Origin: Aurelia coerulea
Taxonomy: Eukaryota; Cnidaria; Scyphozoa; Semaeostomeae; Ulmaridae
Length of the DNA: 64,000 bases
Direction: 5' to 3'
NCBI GenBank assembly: GCA_039566865.1
Contig: CM076943.1
Coordinates: 32,620,663 to 32,684,662 of the forward strand
Below, one piece after another: positions 25,104 to 40,100 of this stretch; within the stretch, counting starts at the first letter, position 1, and every line of letters begins with the position of its first letter. Below the pieces are notes generated by a model that did not search any database, was not told the origin of the DNA, and saw only the letters and a program-made list of their open reading frames with translations. The translations under genes were made by a program, and so were the position numbers.

Positions 25104-28100
25104 CTGAAAAAGATAAACAATATTTGCTATAATATGCTTTGGGAGCTCACAAATATTTACAACTTTCCAGAACAAACCTACTGGATGGGTCAATAACTAC
25201 CGGGTGCGCCAAAATAAACTATGCACGTTTGGCAGGCCACAATAAATCGTACACAGGTCCGATTTTGAAGATTTATGACCTAATTGTTAGCAGAAAGCCT
25301 GAATTAGATACTGGGATTGTTGTAATTTTTTTCATTTTCAGTTTTTAGAGCTAAAAGCGAGTTTCCTAAAATTTTAGTTTTCGAAAAACACTGAAAACGA
25401 TCAAAAATCATCGATCAAGTTTTCCAAAGAATCGACATGAATGGGCAAAGAGAGAACTTGTTCGTGGTGATTTGGGATTTAGAAATCGACCAATTGTAAT
25501 CTGCTGTACGAGAATTCGTACTGTACCCCCAAATCCCCCTGAAAACGTTTTCTCTTTGTTCATTCATGTTAAATCTTTAGAATTTGATCGACGTTTTTTG
25601 GTCGTTTTCAATGTTTTCGAAAACTAAAAGTTTAGGAAAATCACTTCTAGCTCTAGAAATTGAAAACGGAAAAATTTGCAAAAATCCCAGTATCTAATTC
25701 AGGCTTTCTGCTAACGATTAAGTCATAAATATTCAAAATCGGACCTGAGTACGATTTATTGTGGCCTGCCAAACGTGCATAGTTTATTTTGGCGCACCCG
25801 GTATAATCCCTGTTTGAAAAATCCTGTTCCCTGACTATCAAAGCAATATTACTGAAAGTTGTCTTGCTTCATTGCCAATAGATTCAGTATGTTTCAAAAA
25901 TTCATTCCGTCACTCCTTCCAGTTGATATGGGAGATTTTCTGCAGGAAGCCCCTTTCAAGAACCTGCCAAAACGAGTCAAAATAACGAGCAAAATTTCCT
26001 TGGTTTTCCTTCTTCACAATGATAACATTTAATTTATCAGCATATATTTTTTCTTCTTGGAATAATGGAATCTCTTGAAAGAGATTTTCATACCAAGGGG
26101 AAGCCATTTGCATCTTCCTAATAGGATAGCACGTGTATAGCGTGTTTAAGTCACTGGTTTAAGGTAGAAATATTGGGGAAATTTGGCTGTGATTTTGGCA
26201 CATTTCTTAATTTGTCCCGAAGAAGGTGCTTTCCCGGGAAAATCCCTTGCAAGATCTGACCTGAGAGACTGAATTCAACCAGTTAAATTCCAAAATATGT
26301 TTGAACATATCCATTGTTAAATTGTATATTTGCCAGCAGCATTGCCTTCATACACAGGGAGCAATAGCCTTCCAAAGGGAATCTTTTTTCTTGTCTCACC
26401 CGGTGGAGAAATTTTCTGCAAACTTACCCCAAATAAGATGGCCTGTGTTTTCAACGTAGGAATGACGCCATGTGTCTGGAAGGATACCAACGTGGGATGT
26501 TTACCCCTTTCTACTTCAAACAACATCCAGGTATGGAACTGTTGTATTGATAAGTTTGCATATCCACGTTTTATTCGCATATTTTTACGGTGTTTGGTAT
26601 GTGATGAGAACAAGTTGTTAGAAACGTTTCCTTGTGAATTTCCTTTTGATATTACTGCTGCAACTTCAGCAAAAATACTTGCTTTGACAAAGTGAATCGA
26701 AAAACATATTTCGTGAGCAAATACAGTCCCTATTGGAATATTTACCCCCGCAGTAAAATATTTTGGTTCTAGTTGATCAAATGACGAAATTAATATGCAT
26801 ATAAATAATATAAAGACAGCTAGAGCTATGAAGTGCAGAAAATCTTTTCAAATAAAAAAATTATCCCCTTACGTGAATAACGTGCTTTTAATATCAATTG
26901 CAAATGACGTTCGATTGATATGCAGTACAAATGTTGCAGCGTTGATTCTCTCCTTTGTTGCTCAAGCAATAACATTGTTTTCGTGAATTCTTTTTGACCA
27001 ATCTTCTAACGACTTCTTAATCCATTCTTCTTTTCAATGATTTTAAGCTTTTCATCGATGCTACAAAATAGGTAAAACTTCTTTCGATTAGACAGCCCTA
27101 AGATATTATACGTGTGGTACATGTTCTCTATCTTATATAATCGATGAAGCGGCTTTGATTTTGGTACTAATTCATAACTTGTTTTCACTTTCGTTATTAC
27201 AATCCTGGCCAAAAGAAGATGGGACATAGGCAAATTTCAGTGTCTTCATGATATTTCCTAAGATATCGATGTGAAAACATGCGTTTAGAGCCTCCTAATC
27301 CCCCCCCCCCCCCTACTTCAATGTTGAGAAGGTCGAACTGCGTTTGATTCAAGCAACTTTGAAATGGAGGAGCGGGGGCACGTAATCAAAAACAGAAGTA
27401 GTGCCATTTTGTGACTTGTCCCAAGCATTTTGGCCAAGATTGTAATTCAATCTGCTGTAGCCAGCTGCTTAAGGTAAAACTTAAGCTTTTTATCTGATAT
27501 TGCCAAGATGCATGGTGTTTTATGCCCAAGCATTGGTTTTTTCCAATATAGACAGCCACACACCCTGAAATATGACCCTTTTCAAACTCCTCAAGTTACC
27601 TTCAAGGACTAAAGCATCATCATAAAGAAACATTTTCGTACCAGTATCGAATAATAACTAAATTCATTTCTACAGCATAACAAATGCTATTGTACTTAAT
27701 ATCTAGCACTTGACTTCTATATGAAAATTACCAAACTCATCGTGAGTAAATCCTTTGATACTGGCCAATGAGTTTCCACGAAATCTTGGTTGCACAGCAA
27801 AAATCAGTTTTAAACAATTTTATCAATGACTTATGCAGATTAATAAGGAAATATTAAAATATAATAGACAAAGAAGAGTAGCCTTAAGCATAAGACTAGA
27901 AATGATACAAAAATAGAAATGCAAAAGCGTCAAATGCTTGACTCTTTAGGAAGTATATTCCCTAAATAAATACCATTATTTTATACTGCATACACCTAAA
28001 TCCAGTAGAATCCATTTAAATCAAAGTATCATATAAATAAACCTTTTACACTTCGCTATCAGGTCCGATTGATTCGAATTTTGGTTGTCAACATCAATCG

Positions 28101-31100
28101 ATGCAATTGAGCTTCTGAAATAAAAAAACAGCTAAATTGTCAATTTTTGCCTCGAGTTCTTGCGAAAGTTATCGTTTAGTGTAGGATTAAGACAATAGGA
28201 CCATGTTGTAAATCTAGGTATGTGATAACAATCTGCATCAATAAAATTCATACTACCAACCTGCTTTGAAAGTAGTCCCATAATAATCTTACATAACTTT
28301 CTTCCCAACTTGATGACTGCGCAGATGCTGCGATGGAAAAAGAGAGGGAGAAATAATCAGAGAAAACAGAGGACCTGTTTACACGAGAAAAACTGTATCG
28401 GCTCCAATTAGATCAATGAACGTAATCTTTTCTTTCAATCTCAGTTTCAAACAAACACAAAACAAAGACTCTACATAAGCTGATTGTGTTGCACTTCCGA
28501 AATCTCTAACCAAGTTCTAATTGGTTAATGTGCAGTCTTTCTATTTTCTGTTTTTCAAATTTTACACAAAAGAAAGACTGCATGCAGGCTACAGTTTAAT
28601 TTGACGACGCACGGTAATGGCAGAATATGCTTGTGTGATCAAAGTAGGAATGATGTTCCAAGACTTTGCACACCTTCATTACTGATAGATTTCAAGCCAT
28701 CTTGCAGAATGCTTTTCATGGATCAGAAAAATGCCCTTTTAAATGCTTTGCCTGGTATCAAATTGATGAGCATGTCAAAGGAAATATAAAACTCACGAAA
28801 GCGAGAAGGGAAAATCCTATTACGGGGTCACAGACAATTCAAATAAATCCTGCAGCTCATAAAGTTGGAGACTGAGAAAAATGAGATAGCTCTTGCAGCT
28901 TTCTTTGTAGTCGGTTTGATGTAAAATCGGTTTGATGTATGATTCATAAGTTAGACCCCAACAACAATTTCATATTGGAGGAAAGAAGATGTAGATGTCT
29001 CACCTAGGAGATACCACAGGCCTTCAGGAATGCCATATACCAACTATAATGTGAGATAGCACAAACTTGTATAACCAAATAATTTTTGTAATGGACTTAA
29101 TGGAAAGGAATTAATGATGTTGATTTAGTTGCCATGCTATATTTGATGATGAAGATCACACTAAAATTCACCTTTCTAAAGCATGTACGTTAGTCAAAAA
29201 AATAGCTGAATCTATTTGAGTATAGAATAAATCAATTACCTTTCTTACGGGATACCAATGCCCATTCCTCCTCCCTCCAAGATTTTATGACATGATGGGA
29301 TGGGTCCCTGTGTGCTGCTAAGATATAAACGTAATCAGAGTTATGCTTTCCACATAATAAGTAAAAGCCCCCATTAGCCATGTTTCAAGAATGAGATGCT
29401 GGTTTCATAAAGTAATAAAATATGTATTTGCAATTGCGTGTATCTGTTTAATACACGATTTAATTCATATCAGGATGGCAGTAGCCTAAAAACCATCCTA
29501 CTTGAAGCAGACCATGTTTCTTGATAGGCATCCGAATTATTGCGGCAAAGCCGCATCATCTTTCGCAATCAATTAAAGAATTGCAATGGGCAGATGTTTG
29601 ACAGCCTCCATTATGCTTCAAAATGAATCTTTCCTCACAATCTCAGAATGCAATCAGTTGCCAACTGATGACGCATTGCTGCGCTTCCACGCCATCATAT
29701 CACCGCAGTTACTAAAACAATTTATTGGCACAGCACCACGCAGCCTATATGTACTCGTTTTATTTCGTACATGAAAAGAAGATAGGTTTTATGGAAAGAC
29801 AGGCCTGTTCACAAGCCTGTGCACTGAAAGGTAAATTAGGAAATTTATTCTACAAGCATACCCGAAAATTGAAGTATGGTATCTTTTATTGGCTATCTAT
29901 CTGCACAGTTACTCCCGCTCTTCCTATTGTAGAAAAACCATTATCATTAAAGACAAATGATGGATACATAGCGCCTTGTTTAAAAATAGAACAAAAGAAC
30001 GCCATGTGTGTCTATTTGTGTAGTTATTTTGATAATCTCTCGAGATCATCAAATACAATGGAATACAATGGTCTATATTTAGACTGCCCAAAGTTAAGTT
30101 GCCTTATATCTCCGTCATTTGCCTTTAAGTAAAGTCATCGCAACAAGAATAAATCTACGAAAAATACAAACCAGGAAGGTTTGACAATATCTCATCCAAT
30201 TCTTTCGTAGCCTTTTCATGGAGCTCACTGGACCTCTTCAGTGACTTTATCATGTAATTACCTACCAAGAAAAATTGTAAGCATGGACAGCTATAATTTC
30301 CTATTAGATACACCCTTAAAGAGGTATTAAGGTAACTTTGCTTTCCACTCTTGTGAACAAGGAGATCTCGTTTTGTTAAACTATTCGCCTCCAAAAACAG
30401 CTAACTTCTCTCATATCATTCGGCCTATTGAGAAGCTATAAAAAGGATGTTGCTCTGTTTGGGCAATTGAGAGTTCTGTTTGTTCTTATTTTGAACGATA
30501 TTCTGGTGCAAGATCATTTAGCGAGTTTTATGAGGTCGTGGCAGTTTCACTTCTTATTCTAAGCCTCTAAAGAAGCGGGGAGAGTATTTGCACAATGAAA
30601 AGATGGCAGACATGGGTCTTAAAGCTATATCATCCCCGAAAGATATGACTGTGTTAACCATAGGTCTACCAACCATGCTTGATTTTGGAGGATCTACAAA
30701 ATTGGTCTTATCTTAAAAGAATCAACTATTTGCTGACGGAAATAACATACCATGGTTCCTAGCAACTCTTCTACCATAGTGAATCAAGGCTTCTGTGAGT
30801 ATGTCTGTGCGGCGACTTGGTCTCATTTCTTTTGTCATTGAAGAAAATCTGCGTAAATATGACCAAAGTCTCTCTATACCCTCTCCATCTGTGAGAGCGA
30901 ATCCAGCAACTCGGCGAGGAGAATATGAAACCTATCAAAATAAAATCTATTTGGTACAGTTTATGACATTTTTTTGGAAAAGTTTTCGATAAATGGAAAA
31001 ATGGAAAAAGTATGACGAGTGTGAGTTATCATTGAGTGAGTTATCAGTGATTTATCAAAATAAAACATGGTTATCATCATAGCCTTGAGTTACAGTCAGG

Positions 31101-34100
31101 CGAATGCAGTAACAACGTCGATCTAGCATTACATACAGCAGGTATTAACGAGGGCTCTTAAGATGCATTTTAAAGAAGCATACTGGCTTCAAAAAAGGTT
31201 TAGAGAGGAAAATTATGCAAAGACATTTGATACAAATTAGTAGGTGACTAAAGTTTCAGAAACAAGGCGCTACGAGACTCCCACCACTCATATAGATACT
31301 TGATATTTACATTTGCACGCAAGTTCTAACATTTAAGTTTGTAGTTTTTCCGAGAGAGAAGTTGATACAAAATTATACATTTGGACGAGTAAAACTGTGT
31401 ATGAGCAGAACAGATGTGATAAAAACATAATTCATTGTATACTTGTATGTTTGTATCAATTTACCTGGCATTTAGCTATGTGAACATAAGAGTGAAAAAT
31501 TGGATTGCCAAACTGGATCTTCTCAACCAAATCCTCCAAATCATAATTCCTGTTAATCTGAAAAGGCAAACAGCCAAATAGCTTTTAAATGAACCACTAT
31601 CTGAAGTAGTTGGCTGCATGATGTACACTGCATATGTAGCAAACGAGCATGCATCCATTTTCATTGCAACTTTTCATATCTTTCACCTTGCCATATTATA
31701 TCACTTATAAATAAAAAAATAAGGACTGGAATAATGCAGTAGTTGTATGCCATTAAAATAACAAAAATCACAACTTTTACATGTTCTTCATGTTTTCAAG
31801 ACTCTCACTTTTTACCGTCTCAATAAACCTACGCAGTTAAACACTCTCTGGCAATATTTTGAGCAAATTGGGTATCAGAATCTCTCTTGATATTCACAAA
31901 TCATTACAATGATCACAGTTGAACTTAAAAATTCCTAAAGATTCAACTACCTACCAAATACTTAATTTTGCTTCACACAAACTTAATTTAAAGTTGCAAG
32001 GGCTCAAACAAACTTACCTGCAAGTGAGATTCGAGAATACATGCAATATCGTACATGCACCTGACTTCAATATCATCTGAGGTTCTGTAAGGCTCAATCA
32101 TCCTCTTAAGCTCATAAACTGCATAAGCTATTCTGCGGACGAAAGATGTTACAAACATTATCTTTGGTAACTTTTGTTCAACCCAAATCTGCAGAGTCAC
32201 TTCCTTATGTCTTTGCGAGTCATCTTTGCTATGAATGAGAGTTTTTGGGGAGTCTCTCAAAAACAAAAATGAGATACTCTCAAACAAGGACAGATTTTGT
32301 AAGAAAATAGTATAAATTACTTTGATTGACACCGCAATTCAAAGCGATTAGCCAATGCAGACAAAGAACATTCTCTCAACCAGTAACCAAGGTAGCTAAA
32401 TCGATCGTTGTGCATTTCCAGAAATAACATGAGCATAGATCGAAAGAAGAAAGATATATCTACACATCTGCCTCAGGCATTTAATTTGTTTGGTTCAATA
32501 ATCGATTGGGAGGAGATTCAATTATCTTGTTTTTTGGGTGGAATTAAAACAATTACTGCTCAGCTTCTGAACCAAAGAAATAAAATGCCCGCGGTAGATG
32601 TGTAGATACATCCTTCTTCTTTCGACATGGCATATGCTCGTGTTTGCTGTTAAAAAAATTTCTGGAATGCACAGCGAGCGAGCTAGCTACCTAGGTTTCA
32701 GAAAATTTGTGCGGCTATGTTTGCTTTGAATTACTGGTTGAGGGAATTTCCTTTGTTGGCAATCGCTAATCGCTTTAAATTGAGGTGTCAACAAAAGTAA
32801 CTCATGCTATTGTCTTACAAAATCTGTCCTTGTTATACCCTCAAAACAACTTGCCTTGTGCATAAACTGAGCCATTCCGCACTCATTCAGAGTAAAGTAT
32901 TACAGTATATATATCTTTCAATGGTGGACATTTGAAATTCTTTTAAAAATTAACCTGACTGAAATCAGGCACTCTGTTCTGAGACAATGAGGGGGGTGGG
33001 GAAATCCCAAGTAAGGGTCTTCAAGAAACCTTCAAAACGTGCTTAAATTGACAAACAATTAGTATGTACCAATGCCATAGAAGGTAGAAATGTTAGGAAA
33101 CTTGCTATGGTTGCCAAAATGGTTGCTATTTTAGGCAATACTTTGAAGTTTCTTGAAGCAGCTTTATCAAGAAATCCCTCATAATTTTTTTCAGAAAGGA
33201 TAGGCCAATTTCATTCAGGTAATGTCAAAGTAGATTTGAAAATGTCTACCATTAAATCGTGCATTTGCTGATATCATACATTAGATATCCAGGGAGCCAT
33301 GGCCTTTCAAAGGGGGGTTGTTTTTATTGACTCACAACAGGCAACATTGCACAAAGAGTAATTACTTTATACAGACCAATTGCTTTAGATCATCAGATTA
33401 TAATGTCAATAAAATCACCTTGGGGCATAAATCACATTCTTCTTTCACTGATTGTAATGAATTCAAGAAATATCTAAAGGATAAAATGGTTGAAGCAACA
33501 TAAAATAGAATTGGTACATACAGTAAAAGGATACAGTAGTTCTATAGGATATACTAATTTTTGCAAATTATCCCAACAGATTTGAACTTTTAGAATGAAC
33601 TTCAAACAATAACAAAACAAATATTCTTAAAGTAAAGATAACAGAAGTAGTGAAATGGCTACCACTAGAAATAACAAACATTTGCATGTACTGTACTGGA
33701 CTGTACCTGTATTCATCAAATGTTGATGAGTTCAGAGTACGATAGATATTTTTCACCTGAAATGTAAAAAAATATATGTAATTGGCAGCACACCATACTG
33801 CATTTTCAACTGTCAAGCAATTGTATTTTTTCCTCCTTAAACAACATGCTGCACCATCTTGTTTGCAGATTCAAGTAATTTGACAGTCATGTGCTTTCAG
33901 TAAATTCAAAACTTTAGATATAAATACTGTATAGTAGATATGGCCCCCAGCTGAAATGGCCCCAGAGCAAATGGCACACTAGAGCAACAAGCAATATGCA
34001 TATTTACTGAGAAATACAAATAGCTTAAGTGAAAGGAGGAATCTTGATCTTGATTCAAGCTGTTCTTTGGGTTAAAACCAACATTAATAGTTGGTCAAAA

Positions 34101-37100
34101 TTGATTCAAATGTTAAGAATCCAAACCACGAAATAGTGTAAAGTAAGCAGGACAACTTAAAGTTTGTGAATCTCAATGAAATAGTTCATGAAAACACTCA
34201 AAAGCAGACACTTTTCTGATTTTTCTTCACAGGTGTTTTGAATTAATTCGCTTTCCTAGTCAGGCTTTTAGTTTAAAATCCAGGAAATTAAATTTATCAA
34301 ACAATGAGTGACTTACATATGTAGGTAATAATGGGTCTTGCCAAAGAGCTATCATGTCACAGAGCTTGTCAAGAGAAACATGGCATTCCAAGAGAAGCGT
34401 TGAAAGTAGGTTCAACAATCTCATGTCAAATGCAGCATTTGGTCTTTCTATAGAGCTTGGCCAAAAATGCATTGCCACTAATGCTTCAACTTCAGTTTGA
34501 CATTTGCAAAATTTAATTCGTTTTAAATGTTGGCGACCTGCAAAGAAGCAATATTCTCAAATTTGTATACAAAAATTAAATTTTTGGTCTAGATTGCTGG
34601 GCTATACGCAATTGTGGATCATGTTGCACCAAAAATATTTAATATTTTAGAATCATAGAAAAATATATTTGCACTCATCATTGTCATCATGTTTATCCCT
34701 ATGTATGTTGTACATTAGGATTGCTCTTGATAAAAAATTTACATAAAATGATACAAAATCAGACTTCATCAAGGAGCTGAACTCCCTTCTTGTCTGCACC
34801 ACTTTTGCAACTGCATTGTTAATACACTTACGCATACGGTAACTGATTTTCAACGTTAACTGTTTATGGTAACTGTTTGTCAACAAGTGCTAGTTTAGTA
34901 ACTGCATTACTAAATTTTTAGAAAATTTCTGATTTTATTTCGCTGTGATAAGCAGTTGGGAGATATTTGAGTTTAAAGCTGGGAAGCTCTTTATTGGATA
35001 CCCTGTCTTATTCATTAATCCACAATGTGCTGATATCACTCAATACCTTTGTTTCTCAACAATCTGCCAACCTATTTCCCAACTGTAATTTTTGTAGTTT
35101 TTGAGCAACAAATTTTGGAATTTTTGGAAGTCAAGCAGCACTCAAATAAATATAACTAATCTAATCGCAGCTTTAAATTGAATATGAAAAATGGGCTTAT
35201 TATATTCAACGAAACGAAACGAAACGAAACGAAACGAAACGAAACGAAACCGAACGAAACCGAACGAAACCGAACGAAACCGAACGAAACCAATTCCATT
35301 TGGCTTTTTCCATTCCCAAGAGAACGAAACGAATTGTTTTTAGCTTTTGTTTCATTCCCAAGAGAACGAAACGCAGCCGTTTCGTTCTTCTAGGAACGAA
35401 ACGACCGTTTCGTTCTCCTGGGAACGAAACGAATTGCTTCCATGTCATGAAAGAAAATATTACGGAGTGCAAACCTTTTGTGATTTAGAAACTCATTGGT
35501 GTCAGAATTAGCCTGATAGCCAGAGAAATCCGGTCTGGTCGTCAGGCTAAGTCAGAATTGGACAAAGATGCATGCACTATGCATACAGTAATGAAATAAT
35601 AGGTACTAGGAGAAAAACGGACGCAAAAAACAGACAGATTTTTCAGCACACTAATGAAAATACAGTAATGAAATGTGTGCGATAGGCCTATATGATATGA
35701 TGTCTCTTTCGTGAGTGAGCTGATATTGATCGAATAACAGGAAGCCTGCCAATTTTTTGTCGTGGCAATACCGTAAGCCCTCGAATACACTTACACGTTT
35801 TTTTATAAGAAACTTGGATCAGCACTTGGTACTAAAAATTTCTTAATTTCGAATGAAAATTTCGGTGTTTTAGTAGTAAAAGTTTCTTAATTAGTTTCTT
35901 ATTTTTTTGGGCCTAAAATTGTGGTATTGTTCGAAGTTGAGCCTTCTTCTCGAACCTTGAACCTGTTCCAATTTCTTCTCCTTTCTTTAAATGCCTTTCA
36001 TCGAAGCGTGGAAGACATGGGTCAACTGGAGCTTTAGGTGTCGGTAACTTCGGGATTGAAAATGGCACTCTAAACTGATTCATCTAAAAAAAACGCTGAA
36101 AACTGGTACTAGCTACTCCTTATCTCTAAGTCAAAGCAAGTTAAGAACGCACGCACAAACAACTCTAAAAGAATGATGTATGAAAAGAATGTATGAGTCT
36201 CTTCTCTCTCTCTCGAGATCACCTACACAATTCCACCAAAATCTATCAACCTGACGTGTTTAGCGCATTAGGAATTTTTTCACACAAATGTTGTTTGAGT
36301 TCTTTCAGCACGAAAGATTCGAAACAACTCATGATTTGAAAACAGTATTTCGCTCCTAAGGGATCCACTAAAGGGAGAATCGAATTGAAATCGGTATCGA
36401 CACATGAGACGTAAGGTTATCAAAATCTAACACAATGTGCCGGCATTGTGTGAACGAAAGGCCTATCCGTCACATTTTTCACCGTTTTCAAAATGTGCCG
36501 GCACTGTGTGAATGCAGTCTAAAATGAATCAATGTCTCTCGTGAGATCACCTATACAATTCAACCAAAATTCATCAACGAACGTGTTCGCGCATTAGGAA
36601 TCTCTGGACAAATGTTGTATGTGTGTTGATGATTCTTTCCTTGTTAGGCCTATGATTCTTTGATGATTCTTTAGTATTTTAGCACAAAAGATTTGAAAAC
36701 AATTTCGTGATTTGAAAACAATTTGTTTCGTTCTCTTGGGAATGGAAAAAAGCCAAATTGCTTTGGTTTCGTTCGGTTTCGTTTTAAAAACAATGTGTTT
36801 CGTTCTCTTGGGAATGGAAAAAGCCAAATTGAATTGGTTTCGTTCGGTTTCGTTTCGTTTCGTTTCGTTTCGTTTCGTTGAATATAATAAGCCGAAAAAT
36901 GTGCAATATCATAAAAATCTTGAAATTACCTTGCAAATCGATGAAAACAATAGTTCTAATGTCCAGATAACTTCCACATGCATCATGTCCAGGAGCATTC
37001 AGAACAAATGCGTTTGAAAATAATGGAATAAAGACTCCATCCTAAGAGAAGACGATATACCAGATTGTTAGTCTCTCTTTTTAACCTGAAATTGTGTGAT

Positions 37101-40100
37101 AATCATATGACACATAACTATATTGACGATGAGTCAAAATGAATGAATTGACTTATCCTTGAAAGATGATCTGCAGTATATGATCTCATACATTTTCCAT
37201 ATATCAAACAGTAGTACAAAACAACAACTGGACAATTTGCGAGTGAAAGCAGTAATATCATGAATTCATCACTTCTCTCATTTTGATTACGCGAAACTAT
37301 GCTCAAAGATCATATCACAAAATGTTTTGCTTCAGTGGTGGTGTGGCAAAAATTAAGGGCCCAGGAAAATTCATTGAAATGGGGCACATCCTGACCTGAC
37401 ACCCTTTCCTGATAATGAGAACCCTGTCCCAGCTTTTAAAATGTTTTCATTGATTAAAAGGCTTATTATATTCAACGAAACGAAACCAAACCCAAGCAAT
37501 TTGGCTTTTTTCCATTCCCAAGAGAACAAAACAAATTGTTTTCAAATCATGAAATTGTTTTCAAATCTTTTGTGCTAAAATAATAAAGAATCATCAAAGA
37601 ATCATGAAAGAATCCTCATGAGGAAAGAATCACAAACGCACACTTACAACAACTTGCGTGTGAAAACAATTGTCCAGAGATTCTTAATGCGATTAAGATG
37701 TTTTGGTTGATGAATTTTGGTTGGATTGATAGGTCATCTCAAGAGAGACATTGATTCCTTTTAAATACGTTACGTCCCATTCAGATCATATTCAGAAAGA
37801 TGTTACATACTCAAGAAAGACACATCATATAGGCCTATCGCACACATTTCATTACTGCATGCATCCTTGTCCAATTCTGACGCAACTTCTGCACTCGGTA
37901 ATCTTTTCTTTCATGAGATGGAAACAATTTGTTTCGTTCCCAAGAGAACGAAACAGCTGCGTTTCGTTCTTTTGGGCATGAAACAAAAGCTAAATCGTTC
38001 GTTTTTGATCATCATTAATTGTTTACATCCATCATAACGAGAAGAGATAATAAACTTGCTATTTAAATCGCTAAAATTGATAAAATTGTTTTGGTTTCAT
38101 TTGGTTTCGTTTTGTTGAATACAATAAGCCAATTTATCAATTTATGGTTCCACAGTAACGATCAAGCAACAAACTAAAACACCCATTGCTAGATAAAAAC
38201 AACTTGCTGACTTTAATATTTCTGCAAACAACAGTAATGATTTATGAATGCAATGCAAATGGTTATGTGCAACCAAAGTCATCATCATGCACTCATCTAA
38301 ATTAAAGATTTTAGATAATTGTTTAAATAAGTTTCCTTGAGGTAATTTTCTAAAAGGCCCTTACAAAAGTGAGTCTTTCAAGCGGCATACAGTATGCTTC
38401 ATCAGTTTGAAAAGGAATGTCTGCGGATTGCGCTACCAATCTGTTTAACCAGCATACTACCAAGTTAATGACTTGCGGAGTGACTTGTGGAATATGGCTA
38501 GTTTTCAGCACTTATGGTCAGCAGCACCCTTAGGGCAAATCATCTGGTAGGGTATAGAAATAAGGGGCTATGGGGGCAAAGTTTCGCAGGAAAATCTTTG
38601 AGGACAATATGCCCTCTACTTTGGCTTAGAATGCTTCCCCTGACACCATGTTTGCCGGCGCTAAAAAGAATTTTTGAACAGTGGTATCCCATGAAAAGTT
38701 TCTGAGCTTGTTTCTTTGGCTAGAAGGCCTTCACCATTCCTTCTTTACCAGGGCCATATCCGAAGATTTGAAAGTTTTGCAACACTTTCCAATCAATTAT
38801 TTGTGAGGATACACCTTTTACTTTGTCTGCGGAAGCTTCTCGCAATCCTATGTTGACTGCTCCAAAATGGAAGCTTTGATGAATTTTATCGAGGAAAATC
38901 TTTAAAAAGCCAGCCTTTTTACTTTGGCTTAGAAGGTCTCATAGGTACTGTAGAAAAAATTTTTCTTAGCAGGAGCAAAGAGTTACGATGTTTCAAAAGT
39001 GGTTGACAGGGTTGATTCTGAGTAAGGACATTGTCCTTTCCTCCCAAACAGGAAGGAATAAGAAATTTTATTTTCAGCTAAATTGTTGTTCTGTTTAACC
39101 GAAGTATTTACAAACAAATGATGCGTAAAGATCACAAACATTTAAAACTTTTAACTATGAATCTCTCAATATTCTATAAACATGCGAAGAAAGAAAGTTT
39201 TCATATGATCGCAATAGTTCACCATGGATTGCAGATCGTCTGTGATGTGCAAATGTGATACATCCACAATCAGTCGTAAACTAGGGATGTTGAGAGGGTG
39301 CATCCATCTACTAAATCTTAACAGTTGGTGAATGGTTGTAAACAAAAAACATGGATCACTGACAGACTGGGGATTCTAAAAAGCCATTTTCCAGTTCTAA
39401 GGCATTATCCTCTACCAATCACCCACTGTGGGCTCAAAAAAGGCTTATAAAACGTCACAAGAAGTAGCATTGAGTTTGAAAGCTTTATTATGTTCATTTT
39501 GAAACTAAATTTGTATCATTGGCCATATAGCGTAACAAACAACACTTTGTTCTTGTTCTTTCATTAGAATGTACAATTTGAAGTTAGTTAATTTGAGATA
39601 GATAATATTTTGTTTTTGCTCTGTTCTGATATCTATTGGAAAAACTTTTCATTCACAATGCTATCATTGATAGACTATGGTATCAATTGCACAGCTTTTT
39701 AGGTTTTCAAGGGATGTGGCTACTACTGTAGGTTTTTTAAATTTCATTTGAAAGAATGACACTATAAGTGACAAATTTCATTGTCAAGAAATTTCATCTG
39801 AATAGTCCTGCCGGGCCGGCACAATTTTTTAGCAGCTTCTGTCTCCCTGAAAATACCTGTCGTAAGAACGCTTAGGGCTTCGCTTACCTTTGGCGTAGGT
39901 CTTAGGACCTGTTCCTATGGAGGCGGGCTGGCCCGCTAAGTGAGCTGATTTCCCATTCTGTTCATATGGCAAATCCATCCCACCTACTGGGATAGAATTG
40001 GTCACCTGCAATCGTCAGTGGTATTGTTTTGCATGCCCACACGCGTGCGTAGTAGAGGCGCCTTCATCTCGGCAGGCGGGCTGGAGCGTTCATATAGGAA

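Noticed and set aside
27006..27233. Minus-strand frame with KPLHRLYKIENMYHTYNILG
   Set aside because: It looks protein-like but has no acceptor or donor in phase and no recognised family; not enough to call.
27295..27340. Fifth G-run element
   Set aside because: The TACTTCAATGTTGAG motif follows a C-run rather than a G-run and no partner end or duplication was found.
35178..35490. Thr/Lys/Asn-rich and Arg/Phe-rich open frames
   Set aside because: They are translations of the GAAAC microsatellite within transposon ends.
36594..37017. Open frames on both strands at the right end of the GAAAC element
   Set aside because: They run across the terminal repeat into the KDZ exon; only the minus-strand exon 37041-36930 is supported.
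37460..38130. 8-bp target duplication for the second GAAAC element
   Set aside because: Flanks GATTAAAA and AATTTATC do not match; no duplication claimed.
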